Source of the DNA: Desulfogranum marinum
GTDB taxonomy: Bacteria > Desulfobacterota > Desulfobulbia > Desulfobulbales > Desulfobulbaceae
Reading direction: 5' to 3'
DNA length: 64,000 nucleotides
Assembly (NCBI RefSeq): GCF_016918565.1
Contig: NZ_JAFFQD010000018.1
Span: 33,171 to 97,170 of the forward strand
Below the pieces are notes generated by a model, which made no database searches, had not been told where the DNA came from, and worked only from the letters and a program-made list of their open reading frames with translations. Positions 1 to 8,390 of this stretch are shown here, one piece after another. A program made the position numbers and the translations under genes. Position 1 is the first letter of the stretch. Each line of letters opens with the position of its first letter.

Positions 1-1
1 T

Positions 2-808
2 GCCTTGAGTGGTGACGGTGGAGATGAGCTTTTTGCAGGGTATGAAAGCTACCTTGCTCAAGAAAAAGCCCGCATATACCAGCGAATCCCTGCCTGGATG
101 CGCCAAAGCCTTATTGAACCGATTATTTCCGGCCTCAAACCAAGCCCGCAAAAAAAAGGCCTGGTAAACAAAGCAAAAAGGTTCATTGAGGGTGCTGCCT
201 ACCCAGAATCCCTCTCTCATGCGAGATGGCGACTTTTTGTCAGCGACACCCTAAGAGAAAATTTACTTTCCCCTGATGCTCTGCAACAGGTGAAAAATCC
301 TGCAGCACACCATATTGAACAACTTTTTCAACAGGCCGGCAACAGGGGAGAACTTGACCAAAGTCTCTATGTTGATGTCAAGAGCTACCTCAGCGACAAT
401 ATACTCACAAAAGTGGACCGTATGTCCATGGCTGTCAGCTTGGAAACGAGAGTCCCTTTACTGGACAAAGACCTTGTTGAGATGGCCTTTCAGGTACCTG
501 AAAACTTCAAACTTTCAGGCAATGAAACCAAATCCATATTAAAAAAGGTTGCCAGTCGACTAGTACCCAAAGAGTGTATCTATCGTCCCAAAGAAGGCTT
601 TTCGATTCCTATAAAACATTGGCTGAATACTGAGTTCAAGCCATTAATGGACGAACACCTCAATAAACAATCAATTGACCAGGGCGGCATTTTCCAATGG
701 CCGACAATTAAACGTCTTAAACAGGAGCATAGCTCCGGACAAGCCAACCACAGTCATATTCTCTGGGCACTTATCGTTTTCCATGACTGGAACAAACGTT
801 GGTGTTGA
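2..808 (+). CDS. asnB: Asparagine synthetase (glutamine-hydrolysing), C-terminal part, cut by the window start
   Basis: Only the last 268 or so residues are visible; the reading frame is open at the left edge. The fragment starts inside the ATP-pyrophosphatase (synthetase) domain with the PP-loop region motif SGDGGDELFAGY, and further on carries the family-typical DRMSMAVSLETRVPLLD and RPKEGFSIPI. The family amidates aspartate, or an aspartyl-like substrate, using ATP and glutamine-derived ammonia. In polysaccharide regions AsnB-like paralogues often act on sugar carboxylates or unknown acceptors rather than free aspartate, which is inferred here. It is followed 57 bases later by a same-strand FAD oxidoreductase, so the two are probably co-transcribed. 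The N-terminal glutaminase domain would lie outside the window. Confidence is high for the family and low for the substrate. Confidence 0.93.
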   Translation, partial: ALSGDGGDELFAGYESYLAQEKARIYQRIPAWMRQSLIEPIISGLKPSPQKKGLVNKAKRFIEGAAYPESLSHARWRLFVSDTLRENLLSPDALQQVKNPAAHHIEQLFQQAGNRGELDQSLYVDVKSYLSDNILTKVDRMSMAVSLETRVPLLDKDLVEMAFQVPENFKLSGNETKSILKKVASRLVPKECIYRPKEGFSIPIKHWLNTEFKPLMDEHLNKQSIDQGGIFQWPTIKRLKQEHSSGQANHSHILWALIVFHDWNKRWC

Positions 809-865
809 CCATGATAAACCAACTACTGTAACCAACTTCCCTCCAACCCTTTTAGCAACTCCATT

Positions 866-2392
866 ATGGCTACTATCACTAGAGAACCACGCTTAGCAAC
901 CCAGACTCATTATGACCTTATTATTATCGGAGGGGGTATATACGGCGTTGCGCTTGCCTACACAGCTTCTCAGATGGGGTTAACAAACCTGGTCATCGAA
1001 AAAAAAGATTTTGGATGGTCGACTACATACAACCATCTGCGAACAGTGCACGGAGGACTACGCTATCTCCAGACTCTTGATTTACACCGTTTCAAAGAAT
1101 CTGTAGCAGAAAGACACTGGTTCCTCAAAGAATTTCCAGGCCTGGTTAGGCCTTTACCTTGTCTCATGCCTCTATACGGCAACGGTCCGTACCGACCATC
1201 TGTTTTTAAGATGGCTCTTCTTGCTAACGATTTCCTCTCTCGAAAAAGAAATGAGTCTGTTGCACCCGGCCAAGAACTGAATAATGGCCAAGTTATATCT
1301 CCTGAACAAGTAGTTAATTTTTTCCCACAGGTAGACCGTGAAGGTTTAAAGGGTGGAGCAGTTTGGTATGATGGAGGCATGCCATTTTCTCAACTGCTTA
1401 TTATGGAAATGCTTCAGAGAGCATGCGCCAATAAAACCACAGCCCTTAATTACATGGAAGCTGAAGACATCGTTGCCAGCAAGCAAAAGGTATGCGGAGT
1501 CAAATGCCGTGACCAAGAAACCGGTGCTTTTTTAGAATTTAAAAGTCCTCGCATCGTTAATGCGACAGGTCCCTGGTGCAGAGATCTTGCTGCCAAATTT
1601 CATGATGACGACCCAGATCTTTTCAAGTATTCCATAGCCTGGAACGTTCTTTTTGATCGTCCTGCACTTTCAGACCATTCTTTAGCCATCAAGCCCAAGC
1701 GTCCCAACAGCAGCATGTACTTTGTGCACGGTTTTAACGGGAGACTCATGGGAGGCACTATCCATTCCCCTTGGGATAAGGTATGTGATAATCCTCAACC
1801 GTCATTACAGGATGTTGCAGCGTACATAGATGACCTTAATTTGACTGTCCCAGGTCTAAAGTTAAAACAGAAAGATGTCCTTCAAATCTATTCCGGCCTG
1901 CTACCGGCTCAAGAACAGGGTACCGCTAAACTCGCAAATCGCCCAATCATTAAGGATCATGGCGCATCCGGCGGTCCTCAAGGAATATATACTGTCTCCG
2001 GCGTTAAATTCACAACAGCCAGGCTCGTTGCAGAGCAGGCCTTGCGCACAATTTTCCCTCATTTCAAAAAAGATGCGGCTCAACCGGACTTTGCCTCATC
2101 TATTCAATCACCGGCGGAACCAGATGGGCTTTTCAGCTATGACTGGTATCCAGAAGCAGGTGATGAGCAATGGCAAGAAAGACTCAGCCGCATCATATGT
2201 AACCAATCCGTACACCATCTTGAAGATCTTATACTTCGCAGGACTACCCTTGGTGACAATCCCCACAGGGCACTCGACATCGCTCCACGGATTACGGCTC
2301 TTTTTCCATGGGACGCAGAACGGAAAAAACAGGAATTAGAAAACATGACGACCTATTTTCAGTCGAGAAACACAAAAAGTTATGGCTCGTAA
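866..2392 (+). CDS. GlpD-like FAD-dependent oxidoreductase
   Basis: A 508-residue protein of the glycerol-3-phosphate dehydrogenase/DAO family. The N-terminal Rossmann FAD-binding motif IIGGGIYGVALAY lies at about residues 20-32. It is followed by the GlpD-type segment around RTVHGGLRYLQ near residues 59-69, and a C-terminal part with GVKFTTARLVAEQ typical of the FAD fold. It probably oxidises a hydroxyl or amine using FAD. Its place between an asparagine synthetase and a methyltransferase argues for a role in a dedicated metabolite or glycan pathway rather than glycerol catabolism; that is inference. The ATG at 866 is used, but no convincing Shine-Dalgarno precedes it, so a nearby start is possible. 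About 180 bases without a feature separate it from the next gene. Confidence 0.85.
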   Translation: MATITREPRLATQTHYDLIIIGGGIYGVALAYTASQMGLTNLVIEKKDFGWSTTYNHLRTVHGGLRYLQTLDLHRFKESVAERHWFLKEFPGLVRPLPCLMPLYGNGPYRPSVFKMALLANDFLSRKRNESVAPGQELNNGQVISPEQVVNFFPQVDREGLKGGAVWYDGGMPFSQLLIMEMLQRACANKTTALNYMEAEDIVASKQKVCGVKCRDQETGAFLEFKSPRIVNATGPWCRDLAAKFHDDDPDLFKYSIAWNVLFDRPALSDHSLAIKPKRPNSSMYFVHGFNGRLMGGTIHSPWDKVCDNPQPSLQDVAAYIDDLNLTVPGLKLKQKDVLQIYSGLLPAQEQGTAKLANRPIIKDHGASGGPQGIYTVSGVKFTTARLVAEQALRTIFPHFKKDAAQPDFASSIQSPAEPDGLFSYDWYPEAGDEQWQERLSRIICNQSVHHLEDLILRRTTLGDNPHRALDIAPRITALFPWDAERKKQELENMTTYFQSRNTKSYGS

Positions 2393-2569
2393 AGTTAATT
2401 TCCCCTTTTTTTCTTAAAAAGCATCCACACTCTCTAAACTCCTTCTAGCTTTTTCTTTACGACAATGTTTGCCTTCTATTACGGTGATATGTTAGCAATA
2501 CTGACTACATTGTTATTTTTTTCGATAAAAATATCGCCTTTATCCACTCTTTAAACCTTATTCTATTAA

Positions 2570-3391
2570 ATGAGCGCAGCAATGACGGATACACTTCCTT
2601 GGCAAATTCGCATGTTTCGAAAAACACTCAAGAAACAAATGCGGTTACGTGAGCTGACAAATCTTTTAACCCCCATTCAAAACGATGAAAAATGTCTTTT
2701 AGTCACATGCGGTGATAACAATGGAGCAATGAACTATTACCTCCGGGAACTTGGCGGTAAATGGTCATGGGCAGAGCTTGAGGAACAGTCGCTTGAAGAG
2801 ATGAAAGAACTACTTCAAGAAGATGTCCTTCGAGGCAGCTATGAAAAACTCGACTATGAAGACCAATATTTTGACCGTGTTGTTTCCATAGATTGCCTGG
2901 AACATATTGAGGACCCTGTACTTTTCACAAATGAACTCCACCGCATCACAAAAATTGGTGGACGGGTTATTATAACAATTCCAGGGGGGGATCAAAGTAA
3001 GGTTGTCAATAAACTTAAAAACGTAGTTGGTATGACCAAAGAATCATATGGTCATATCCGTGACGGCTTGACCGTTGCCGAGCTTCAACCTATCATGAAA
3101 AATGCAGGATACACACCGTTAAAAAATGTCACCTTCTCACGTTTCTTCACTGAGATGGTCGAACTCATCATCAACGTCCTGTATGTGAAAATACTTTCTA
3201 AAAAATCGGAAGCTAAAGTCGAAGAAGGGACTATTGCCCCGGCGACCAAGGATCAATTGAAATCAGTTGAAAAGTCCTACAAAATGTATGCGATTGCCTA
3301 TCCATTTTTCAAGGCGATTTCTTCATTGGATGTTCTACTGTCCTGGTCGGAAGGTTACGTAACAATGACAGAGGGGAAACGGGATGCCTGA
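2570..3391 (+). CDS. Class I SAM-dependent methyltransferase-like protein
   Basis: A 273-residue protein. The motif-I glycine loop is atypical (VTCGDNNGAMNYYL near residue 45), but the downstream acidic strand and post-motif FDRVVSIDCLEHIEDP near residues 102-117, followed by GGRVIITIPGG, are characteristic of the Methyltransf_11 fold. It probably methylates a small molecule, lipid or glycan intermediate; the acceptor cannot be read from sequence. A hydrophobic stretch near residues 190-205 suggests membrane association. Its 3' end overlaps the next gene by 8 bases, indicating translational coupling. Start chosen at ATG 2570; an alternative ATG lies four codons in. Confidence 0.72.
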   Translation: MSAAMTDTLPWQIRMFRKTLKKQMRLRELTNLLTPIQNDEKCLLVTCGDNNGAMNYYLRELGGKWSWAELEEQSLEEMKELLQEDVLRGSYEKLDYEDQYFDRVVSIDCLEHIEDPVLFTNELHRITKIGGRVIITIPGGDQSKVVNKLKNVVGMTKESYGHIRDGLTVAELQPIMKNAGYTPLKNVTFSRFFTEMVELIINVLYVKILSKKSEAKVEEGTIAPATKDQLKSVEKSYKMYAIAYPFFKAISSLDVLLSWSEGYVTMTEGKRDA

Positions 3392-4373
3392 TGAGGTTAA
3401 AAAAATTCTAGTGACTGGTGCCGGCGGTTTTCTTGGGTATCACATGGCCAACTTTCTCAGTGATCAAGGATACACCGTTACAGGGATGGACGTTCATTTT
3501 CCAGAAACCACACCCGACGGAAGCAAGCCGCGATTTCAAACTGTTCATTCAGACTTCAGAAAATGGGAGGTTACCAAAAAAGCCCTTGAAGGTGCTGACA
3601 TAGTTTATCACTTTGCAAGTGCTCACCTGCAGATCAGCCTCGATGAGGCTGAGTACTGGGATATTAATGTCCGCAGCATGCCAACCTTGCTCAAAGCAGC
3701 CAAAGCAGCAGGATGCAAACGGTTCATCCATGTAAGTTCTGTGGGGGCCTATGGAAAACTTACAGAAATTCCTGCAAACGAAGAAACCGTTTGTCACCCC
3801 CAATCCACCTATGGAGAAACAAAACTGGCCGGCGAGCAGGAAGTTATTTCCACCTGCAAGGAACTGGACTTACCGTTTGTCATCCTGAGACCGGCATGGA
3901 TATACGGACTGGGGTGTCCCCGCACAGCAAAACTACATCGCATGCTTAAGAAAAAACGTTTCATTATGATTGGCAAAGGCCTCAATAAAAGGCATCCGAT
4001 GTATATAAAAGATATGCTGAAGGCATTCCGGCTTGCCATGGATAGTGACCCGGCCCTTGGTGAAACGATGATAATAGGCGGAGATCAGATTATTACCACC
4101 AAAGAGCTCGTCGAAACCTTTTCCAATAAACTTCATATTCCAGGGCCGCTCATTACCCTTCCCTATCAGGTTGGAGTAATTCTGGCAACTGTAGTAGAGA
4201 CCCTGTTTGGGATCTTAGGCAAAGAACCGCCACTATCAAGAAGAACCCTCGAATTTTTTGACACAGACAATGGATTTGATGTCTCAAAATCAAAAAGACT
4301 ACTCGCCTTTACACCGCAGTATTCTTTTAAAGAGGGTGTTGAAGACTACGCCGAGGAATTCAGCAGGTTGTAA
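3384..4373 (+). CDS. NAD(P)-dependent epimerase/dehydratase (extended SDR)
   Basis: A 329-residue extended short-chain dehydrogenase. It has the N-terminal glycine-rich VTGAGGFLGYHMAN at residues 10-23, the active-site serine region HVSSVGAYG, and a YGETK catalytic Tyr-x3-Lys. Such enzymes epimerise, dehydrate or reduce nucleotide sugars, or act as 3-beta-HSD-like oxidoreductases. The C-terminal half, with a hydrophobic segment near residues 265-280, is closer to the 3-beta-HSD-like branch than to GalE. It overlaps the upstream methyltransferase start-to-stop and converges with the minus-strand hydrolase, with 14 bases shared at the 3' ends. Substrate unknown. Confidence 0.82.
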   Translation: MPDEVKKILVTGAGGFLGYHMANFLSDQGYTVTGMDVHFPETTPDGSKPRFQTVHSDFRKWEVTKKALEGADIVYHFASAHLQISLDEAEYWDINVRSMPTLLKAAKAAGCKRFIHVSSVGAYGKLTEIPANEETVCHPQSTYGETKLAGEQEVISTCKELDLPFVILRPAWIYGLGCPRTAKLHRMLKKKRFIMIGKGLNKRHPMYIKDMLKAFRLAMDSDPALGETMIIGGDQIITTKELVETFSNKLHIPGPLITLPYQVGVILATVVETLFGILGKEPPLSRRTLEFFDTDNGFDVSKSKRLLAFTPQYSFKEGVEDYAEEFSRL

Positions 4374-6066
4374 ACCGGGTCATACCAAAAAGCCAATCAA
4401 GGATATTGCGCAGATAATCAGACCAACGTGGTTTACCTGTAACCGTTTCCACATACCAGTTATCCACAAGTGTTGTCAGTTGTTCCATTGTAGAAGGGTT
4501 ATAGAGGATCTGTCCGTTGCGAGCACTGACATTACAATTATGATCAGCCTTGTATAACGTCTTGTATTTTTTGGGAAAACTACTTTCTTTAGCATAACAA
4601 CGCAAAAAATTCTTGTCAGCTGCAGGTTCCCTCTGTCCATCGATAAATAACACAGGTTTATGGTGCCAGCTCCTCAATTTTGGCCGCATGTGCACCATAT
4701 CCCTCGCCAGAATACTCTCCAGCCATACCTCTTTTGTATACCAATCAGGAAAGGTTGCTCGTCCGTACTGTTGTTGGCCGATATGATGCGCCCAATGCCA
4801 AAAAAAATCACGATCCGGAGGATAGTGAAATCGTTCCCACACCCGCCGTGGCGGACCTACAAGGACAACAGTACTTACTTGATCGGACTCCATGCCTACC
4901 CTTAAAGCCGGATCGGCGCCCATGGAATGCCCTATCACCCCTATCTGGTCTGATTTAACCAAAGGAAGATCTGCCAAATAGGTGATGGCCGCACGGGTTT
5001 CCACCTCCAAATCAACCCTTCGAGCTACCTCCCCAGCAAAGGGATCTTCAGAATGACCGTAGCCTGCAAAGTCTATTGTCATCACCAAATACCCTTTTAA
5101 AGCCATTTCCTGCGCCATTACCTGATACAAAGGAAACATCTGACCTGCCGGATAATTCCCATGAAGAAGCAGTAATGCTGGTATTTTTCCTTTTGTGTCT
5201 TTTGCCCTATATACTCTCGCACTAATTTTCAACCCATCCTTTCTTTGAAAGGAAAGTGCCTGCCTGTCAAAATCTTTTTTATATGCTTGAATAACCTGGT
5301 TACCTTGGTCACCAATCAAAGATTTTTTTCCTACCACTTCCAACCAACAATACAGCCCTGCGCAACACCAGATAACAATCGCTAAAACTATACAGACGCA
5401 ATGTGCCCATAATTTCCACAAGGTTGGTCGTGCAGACAATATTACCTCACGCTGCCCTCTCATATTGGCAAGATTCCATGAAAATCGAGATTGAAAAACC
5501 ACCAGAGGGTACATCATAAAAACTAAGGCAAACACAAGCCCTGGAGAAACAGCAATGCTGGAAAGTAATGAACGGTTTACATTCACCAGAACCTGTGGAT
5601 CGGGCTGTTGCCATGTTACGAGAGCACTCCCTTTACTATCAACTGTTAATAAGTTGATATCTCTCAATTCTTTGAGTTTATCTGGCTCTATAACAACAAC
5701 TTCATCCTTGGTATCAACAAGAGCAAGGTGCTCTATGTTTACTTGATTTCCCTTACCCTCAAAATCTACTCTTAACTTACGCACTCGTGTGGATGGCAGG
5801 GAATAACGAATAGACTGGCTTTGAAACCCACCGCGGAGCTGCTGTTTTACACTGACTTGCTCTGAGAACCCACTGCCTGTATCAAAGAACACTTGAACAA
5901 CCGTCGGAGAATCTGCGGCAGCTTGCAACAAAAGATAGGATTCTTGTTTAGGTGGGCTCAAAAAAACTGCGAGAATTAAAGCAATAGCAGTAGAGAGAAA
6001 AAAACACCACACGAGTGAAGGAGGATGAAGAAATAACTTATTTTTCATTGCACTAGTAAATAACAC
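4360..6066 (-). CDS. Membrane-anchored alpha/beta hydrolase
   Basis: A 568-residue protein. There is an N-terminal membrane segment (about residues 18-37), an extracytoplasmic-looking beta-rich region to about residue 170, and two more membrane segments (about 170-195 and 213-240). A C-terminal alpha/beta hydrolase domain begins near residue 285 with LLLHGNYPAG. The nucleophile elbow is GHSMGAD, and a late KADHNC could supply the catalytic histidine. It is likely an esterase, lipase or acyl-transfer enzyme at the cytoplasmic membrane. Deacylation of a glycan or lipid is a guess from context. The start at 6066 is GTG; an in-frame ATG at 6048 is equally possible. Its N-terminal architecture resembles the start of the 708-residue membrane protein at 33.5-35.6 kb (TM followed by beta-sandwich). 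Confidence 0.82.
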   Translation of the reverse strand: MLFTSAMKNKLFLHPPSLVWCFFLSTAIALILAVFLSPPKQESYLLLQAAADSPTVVQVFFDTGSGFSEQVSVKQQLRGGFQSQSIRYSLPSTRVRKLRVDFEGKGNQVNIEHLALVDTKDEVVVIEPDKLKELRDINLLTVDSKGSALVTWQQPDPQVLVNVNRSLLSSIAVSPGLVFALVFMMYPLVVFQSRFSWNLANMRGQREVILSARPTLWKLWAHCVCIVLAIVIWCCAGLYCWLEVVGKKSLIGDQGNQVIQAYKKDFDRQALSFQRKDGLKISARVYRAKDTKGKIPALLLLHGNYPAGQMFPLYQVMAQEMALKGYLVMTIDFAGYGHSEDPFAGEVARRVDLEVETRAAITYLADLPLVKSDQIGVIGHSMGADPALRVGMESDQVSTVVLVGPPRRVWERFHYPPDRDFFWHWAHHIGQQQYGRATFPDWYTKEVWLESILARDMVHMRPKLRSWHHKPVLFIDGQREPAADKNFLRCYAKESSFPKKYKTLYKADHNCNVSARNGQILYNPSTMEQLTTLVDNWYVETVTGKPRWSDYLRNILDWLFGMTRFTTC

Positions 6067-6292
6067 CGCCAGCTATTGACACAGTAAAAAATGTGCCCCA
6101 AAAGCGTTAATCACACTTTAGACATCTACTCACTGGTCTACCTAAATTTTTGAGATAAGCTGCACTTTAAACAAAACGATAGGTTTGAGAAATAAATATC
6201 TTTGCAGCACCCATGGTGATAGATGATTCGCGAGCAAGATTAATTAATTAAAGGGTGTTGCTAACAATATAACGTGAGTGAAAAAATCTCCC

Positions 6293-6304
6293 GGGGGGGG
6301 GGGG
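6293..6304. repeat. Poly-G homopolymer tract (12 G)
   Basis: A run of twelve G sits in the 453-base gap between the hydrolase (start at 6066, minus) and the 199-residue leader protein (end at 6520, minus). It lies about 227 bases upstream of the hydrolase start. Such tracts are prone to slipped-strand length change; a regulatory effect on the hydrolase is possible but not shown. Read length in the assembly may also be inaccurate here. The rest of the gap shows no gene. Confidence 0.85.
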
Positions 6305-6471
6305 CATCGATGTAAAAACAGGCTAACCCGACTTCGCGATACAGCTCACTTAAAAGTCAGCCTCACGCTTAAGACAAGAACAGACGAGATGTTTACATAA
6401 CAATACAAGGATATAAGGAAATAAACATTACTTGACCAACTGCTAGGAGTGACTACTAATTTTCTTCATAT

Positions 6472-6506
6472 AACCGGGCCCCCAAAAACCTTATGAGGAC
6501 CCAGTT
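6472..6506 (-). terminator. Possible terminator hairpin downstream of the 6520-7119 gene
   Basis: On the minus-strand transcript the arms AACTGGGTCC and GGGCCCGGTT pair over ten positions, with two G-U wobbles. The loop is about fifteen bases, starting 13 bases after the stop codon. There is no strong U tract after the stem, so it may be an RNA-stabilising hairpin rather than a true intrinsic terminator. Confidence 0.4.
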
Positions 6507-6519
6507 AATCTATTAAAGG

Positions 6520-7119
6520 TTAATAGTAGATCGTTATAGATCTAGCGGAGCTACCTGGCTTAGCATAGACTTCCATCTTGTGGACGTCTTTATGATACGT
6601 GTAGTTGCCACCAGGCCTATAGCCCATCCCTCCTTGATTAACGTCTTTTTTCGTATCTGGAACGTACAGCACTTCGCCAGAGTCAAACACTATCTTAAGA
6701 GACGGTCCGTATTGTGGACCGAGTTTATCGGAAACAAACTTTGACCTGATCACACCATCGATATAAATGGGTCCGGTTCGGCTAATTGTTTCAGAGTTAC
6801 TGCTTTCAGGCTCTTCTTCAGCTGCTTCATCTGCCCCAGTAACTCTTTCAATTTCTGCTTCTACGTCTTCAACAGCTGCTTGAAGAGTTGCTTCAAGACC
6901 ACTCGTTGTTGCATGTGCTGGTAGAGAACCAAATTCTACCAGTGGTGTCGTCCATTTGTCAGGGATAACACTGCAACAGGCCAGCGCTGTAGATCCCACA
7001 GCAATTTTACGAACAATTTTCCTTCTCTTGTGATCTACTTCTGCCGATCTATCAAACAATACCTGCTCTTCTGTATACTCTTCTGGAACTGTTGGCACTT
7101 TGTCAACATTTCTACTCAT
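6520..7119 (-). CDS. Exported protein with Tat-like leader and SLPAHATTS motif; candidate substrate of the kinase/PqqD module
   Basis: A 199-residue protein with no recognised family. Residues 1-30 are hydrophilic. KRRKIVRK (31-38) contains RRxPhiPhi, a twin-arginine-like signature, followed by a short hydrophobic core (39-52) with a Cys-Cys pair. KWTTPLVEFGSLPAHATTS (55-73) ends in an Ala-x-Ala cleavage-like site. After this comes an acidic low-complexity stretch (75-111) and a beta-rich C-terminal domain (113-199) ending in ITIYY. The start has a good GAGGT Shine-Dalgarno five bases upstream. It is last in the series PqqD-like, HprK-like and nucleotidyltransferase, separated by 122 bases that could hold its own promoter. 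The leader plus modifying-enzyme context suggests it is modified or processed, which is inference. Secretion route and function are unknown. Confidence 0.78.
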   Translation of the reverse strand: MSRNVDKVPTVPEEYTEEQVLFDRSAEVDHKRRKIVRKIAVGSTALACCSVIPDKWTTPLVEFGSLPAHATTSGLEATLQAAVEDVEAEIERVTGADEAAEEEPESSNSETISRTGPIYIDGVIRSKFVSDKLGPQYGPSLKIVFDSGEVLYVPDTKKDVNQGGMGYRPGGNYTYHKDVHKMEVYAKPGSSARSITIYY

Positions 7120-7241
7120 CAGCTACCTCATGCATTAAAGGAATAGTCAATTTTTAAAGACCATACCAATCTACACAAAAAACACCAATAATCAAGGTAT
7201 TTCGACATGTTAAAGAATACTTATTGAAACCATTGCCTTTT

Positions 7242-8378
7242 TCAACGATCCCACTTTGTAGTAGCAGAAGAATGCCAAAATGTTTTCGCCCAACGCCAAA
7301 GAGTACGAGGATGATCAACAAATCGAATTTTGTAATATTCAGGACCAGTTAAGCAACCATAGTACATCTGTACCCACCACTGTGAAGGCCATATTGTATC
7401 TTTGGCATATTCGACTAGGCCATGAGCAGAAGCTTCCTTTACCGCTCTTAACGGCCACCCTGCATAAGGTTTTCCCACATTATCTGGTTTTTTTTCGACA
7501 TCCATGGATAGGGCTTCCTTCACTACAGGGTCCCAAGGAGTCAAAAAATGCAAGCGCGATAAAACAATAAATACCGAAGGGAAAACAACCCGGACTTTAT
7601 CCCAGTCAATTAGTTCATAACACTGTTCAACAAGAGAGACGAGATCAGCAACATGTATCAGCCGGAATGGTTCGTACGTCAGCGGTGAGCGAAAACCATG
7701 CAAGTAAACATAATACAAGGTGTCTTCCAAGCTGAGACTAGAAGCACTGAACCCATTAATTGAAAAGTTCATTGCCGATTCTTTCAACTTTTCATAGGTC
7801 ATCCATTGATGATGCAGTTGTTTGGGCAGCAATTCACGATGGATCTCAATAGATATCGGCAAACCTTGAACAACTTTGACCAAAGGTACAAGGTGGTGAT
7901 GGTCATCCCCTATTGCCGGATGTGCAGCAGGCAAAAATCCGATTTTAAACAATAAGTGTTGCGCATGATCAACATCTTCTCTTTTAACCAGAATGTCTAT
8001 ATCCCGCATAGGTCGGTAACATGGATCTTGATAAATAACATGACCGAGAGCACTCCCTTTGAGTAGAAGCGATTCAACACCGTTTTCATGAAAAATCGTC
8101 AGGATTTCAATTAGAGTATTATTGCGGATTGCAGTAGACTTTTTCTGCCTCAGATAGAGGCTTTGGAGCAGACGCCTAGCGTGCAAAGGAAGAGTATAAG
8201 TTGTCGAAGCAAGATGCTTGTAAAGAAGAGGAGCTATACCCTGTCTTTCCGCTTCACAAATCAACTCTTCCCAATTCCACAATTCGCCATCAGCACTATC
8301 TAGAAGACCCGTTAATCTACGGTATATTTGATCATGGCCAACATCACGTGAACAGAGTGCAAGTATCGTACGAATCAT
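7242..8378 (-). CDS. Nucleotidyltransferase-fold protein (NTP_transf_5-like)
   Basis: A 378-residue protein resembling the uncharacterised nucleotidyltransferase family PF14907. The polymerase-beta-type active site is visible as LLLKGSALG (105-112), followed by RPMRDIDILV (122-131) with the Asp-x-Asp metal pair at 126 and 128. The C-terminal half is alpha-helical and unassigned. Family members transfer a nucleotide or related group from NTP. In some lasso-peptide clusters a related protein acts after an HPr-kinase-like kinase on a phosphorylated peptide. Here it lies 12 bases downstream of the HprK-like gene and is surely co-transcribed. It likely acts on the product of that kinase, as inferred from order. 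Confidence 0.8.
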   Translation of the reverse strand: MIRTILALCSRDVGHDQIYRRLTGLLDSADGELWNWEELICEAERQGIAPLLYKHLASTTYTLPLHARRLLQSLYLRQKKSTAIRNNTLIEILTIFHENGVESLLLKGSALGHVIYQDPCYRPMRDIDILVKREDVDHAQHLLFKIGFLPAAHPAIGDDHHHLVPLVKVVQGLPISIEIHRELLPKQLHHQWMTYEKLKESAMNFSINGFSASSLSLEDTLYYVYLHGFRSPLTYEPFRLIHVADLVSLVEQCYELIDWDKVRVVFPSVFIVLSRLHFLTPWDPVVKEALSMDVEKKPDNVGKPYAGWPLRAVKEASAHGLVEYAKDTIWPSQWWVQMYYGCLTGPEYYKIRFVDHPRTLWRWAKTFWHSSATTKWDR

Positions 8379-8390
8379 GGGCTATGGATT

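Noticed and set aside
2981..2990. Seven-G run inside the methyltransferase gene as a phase-variation site
   Set aside because: Short, in a conserved glycine-coding segment, and within the length expected by chance.
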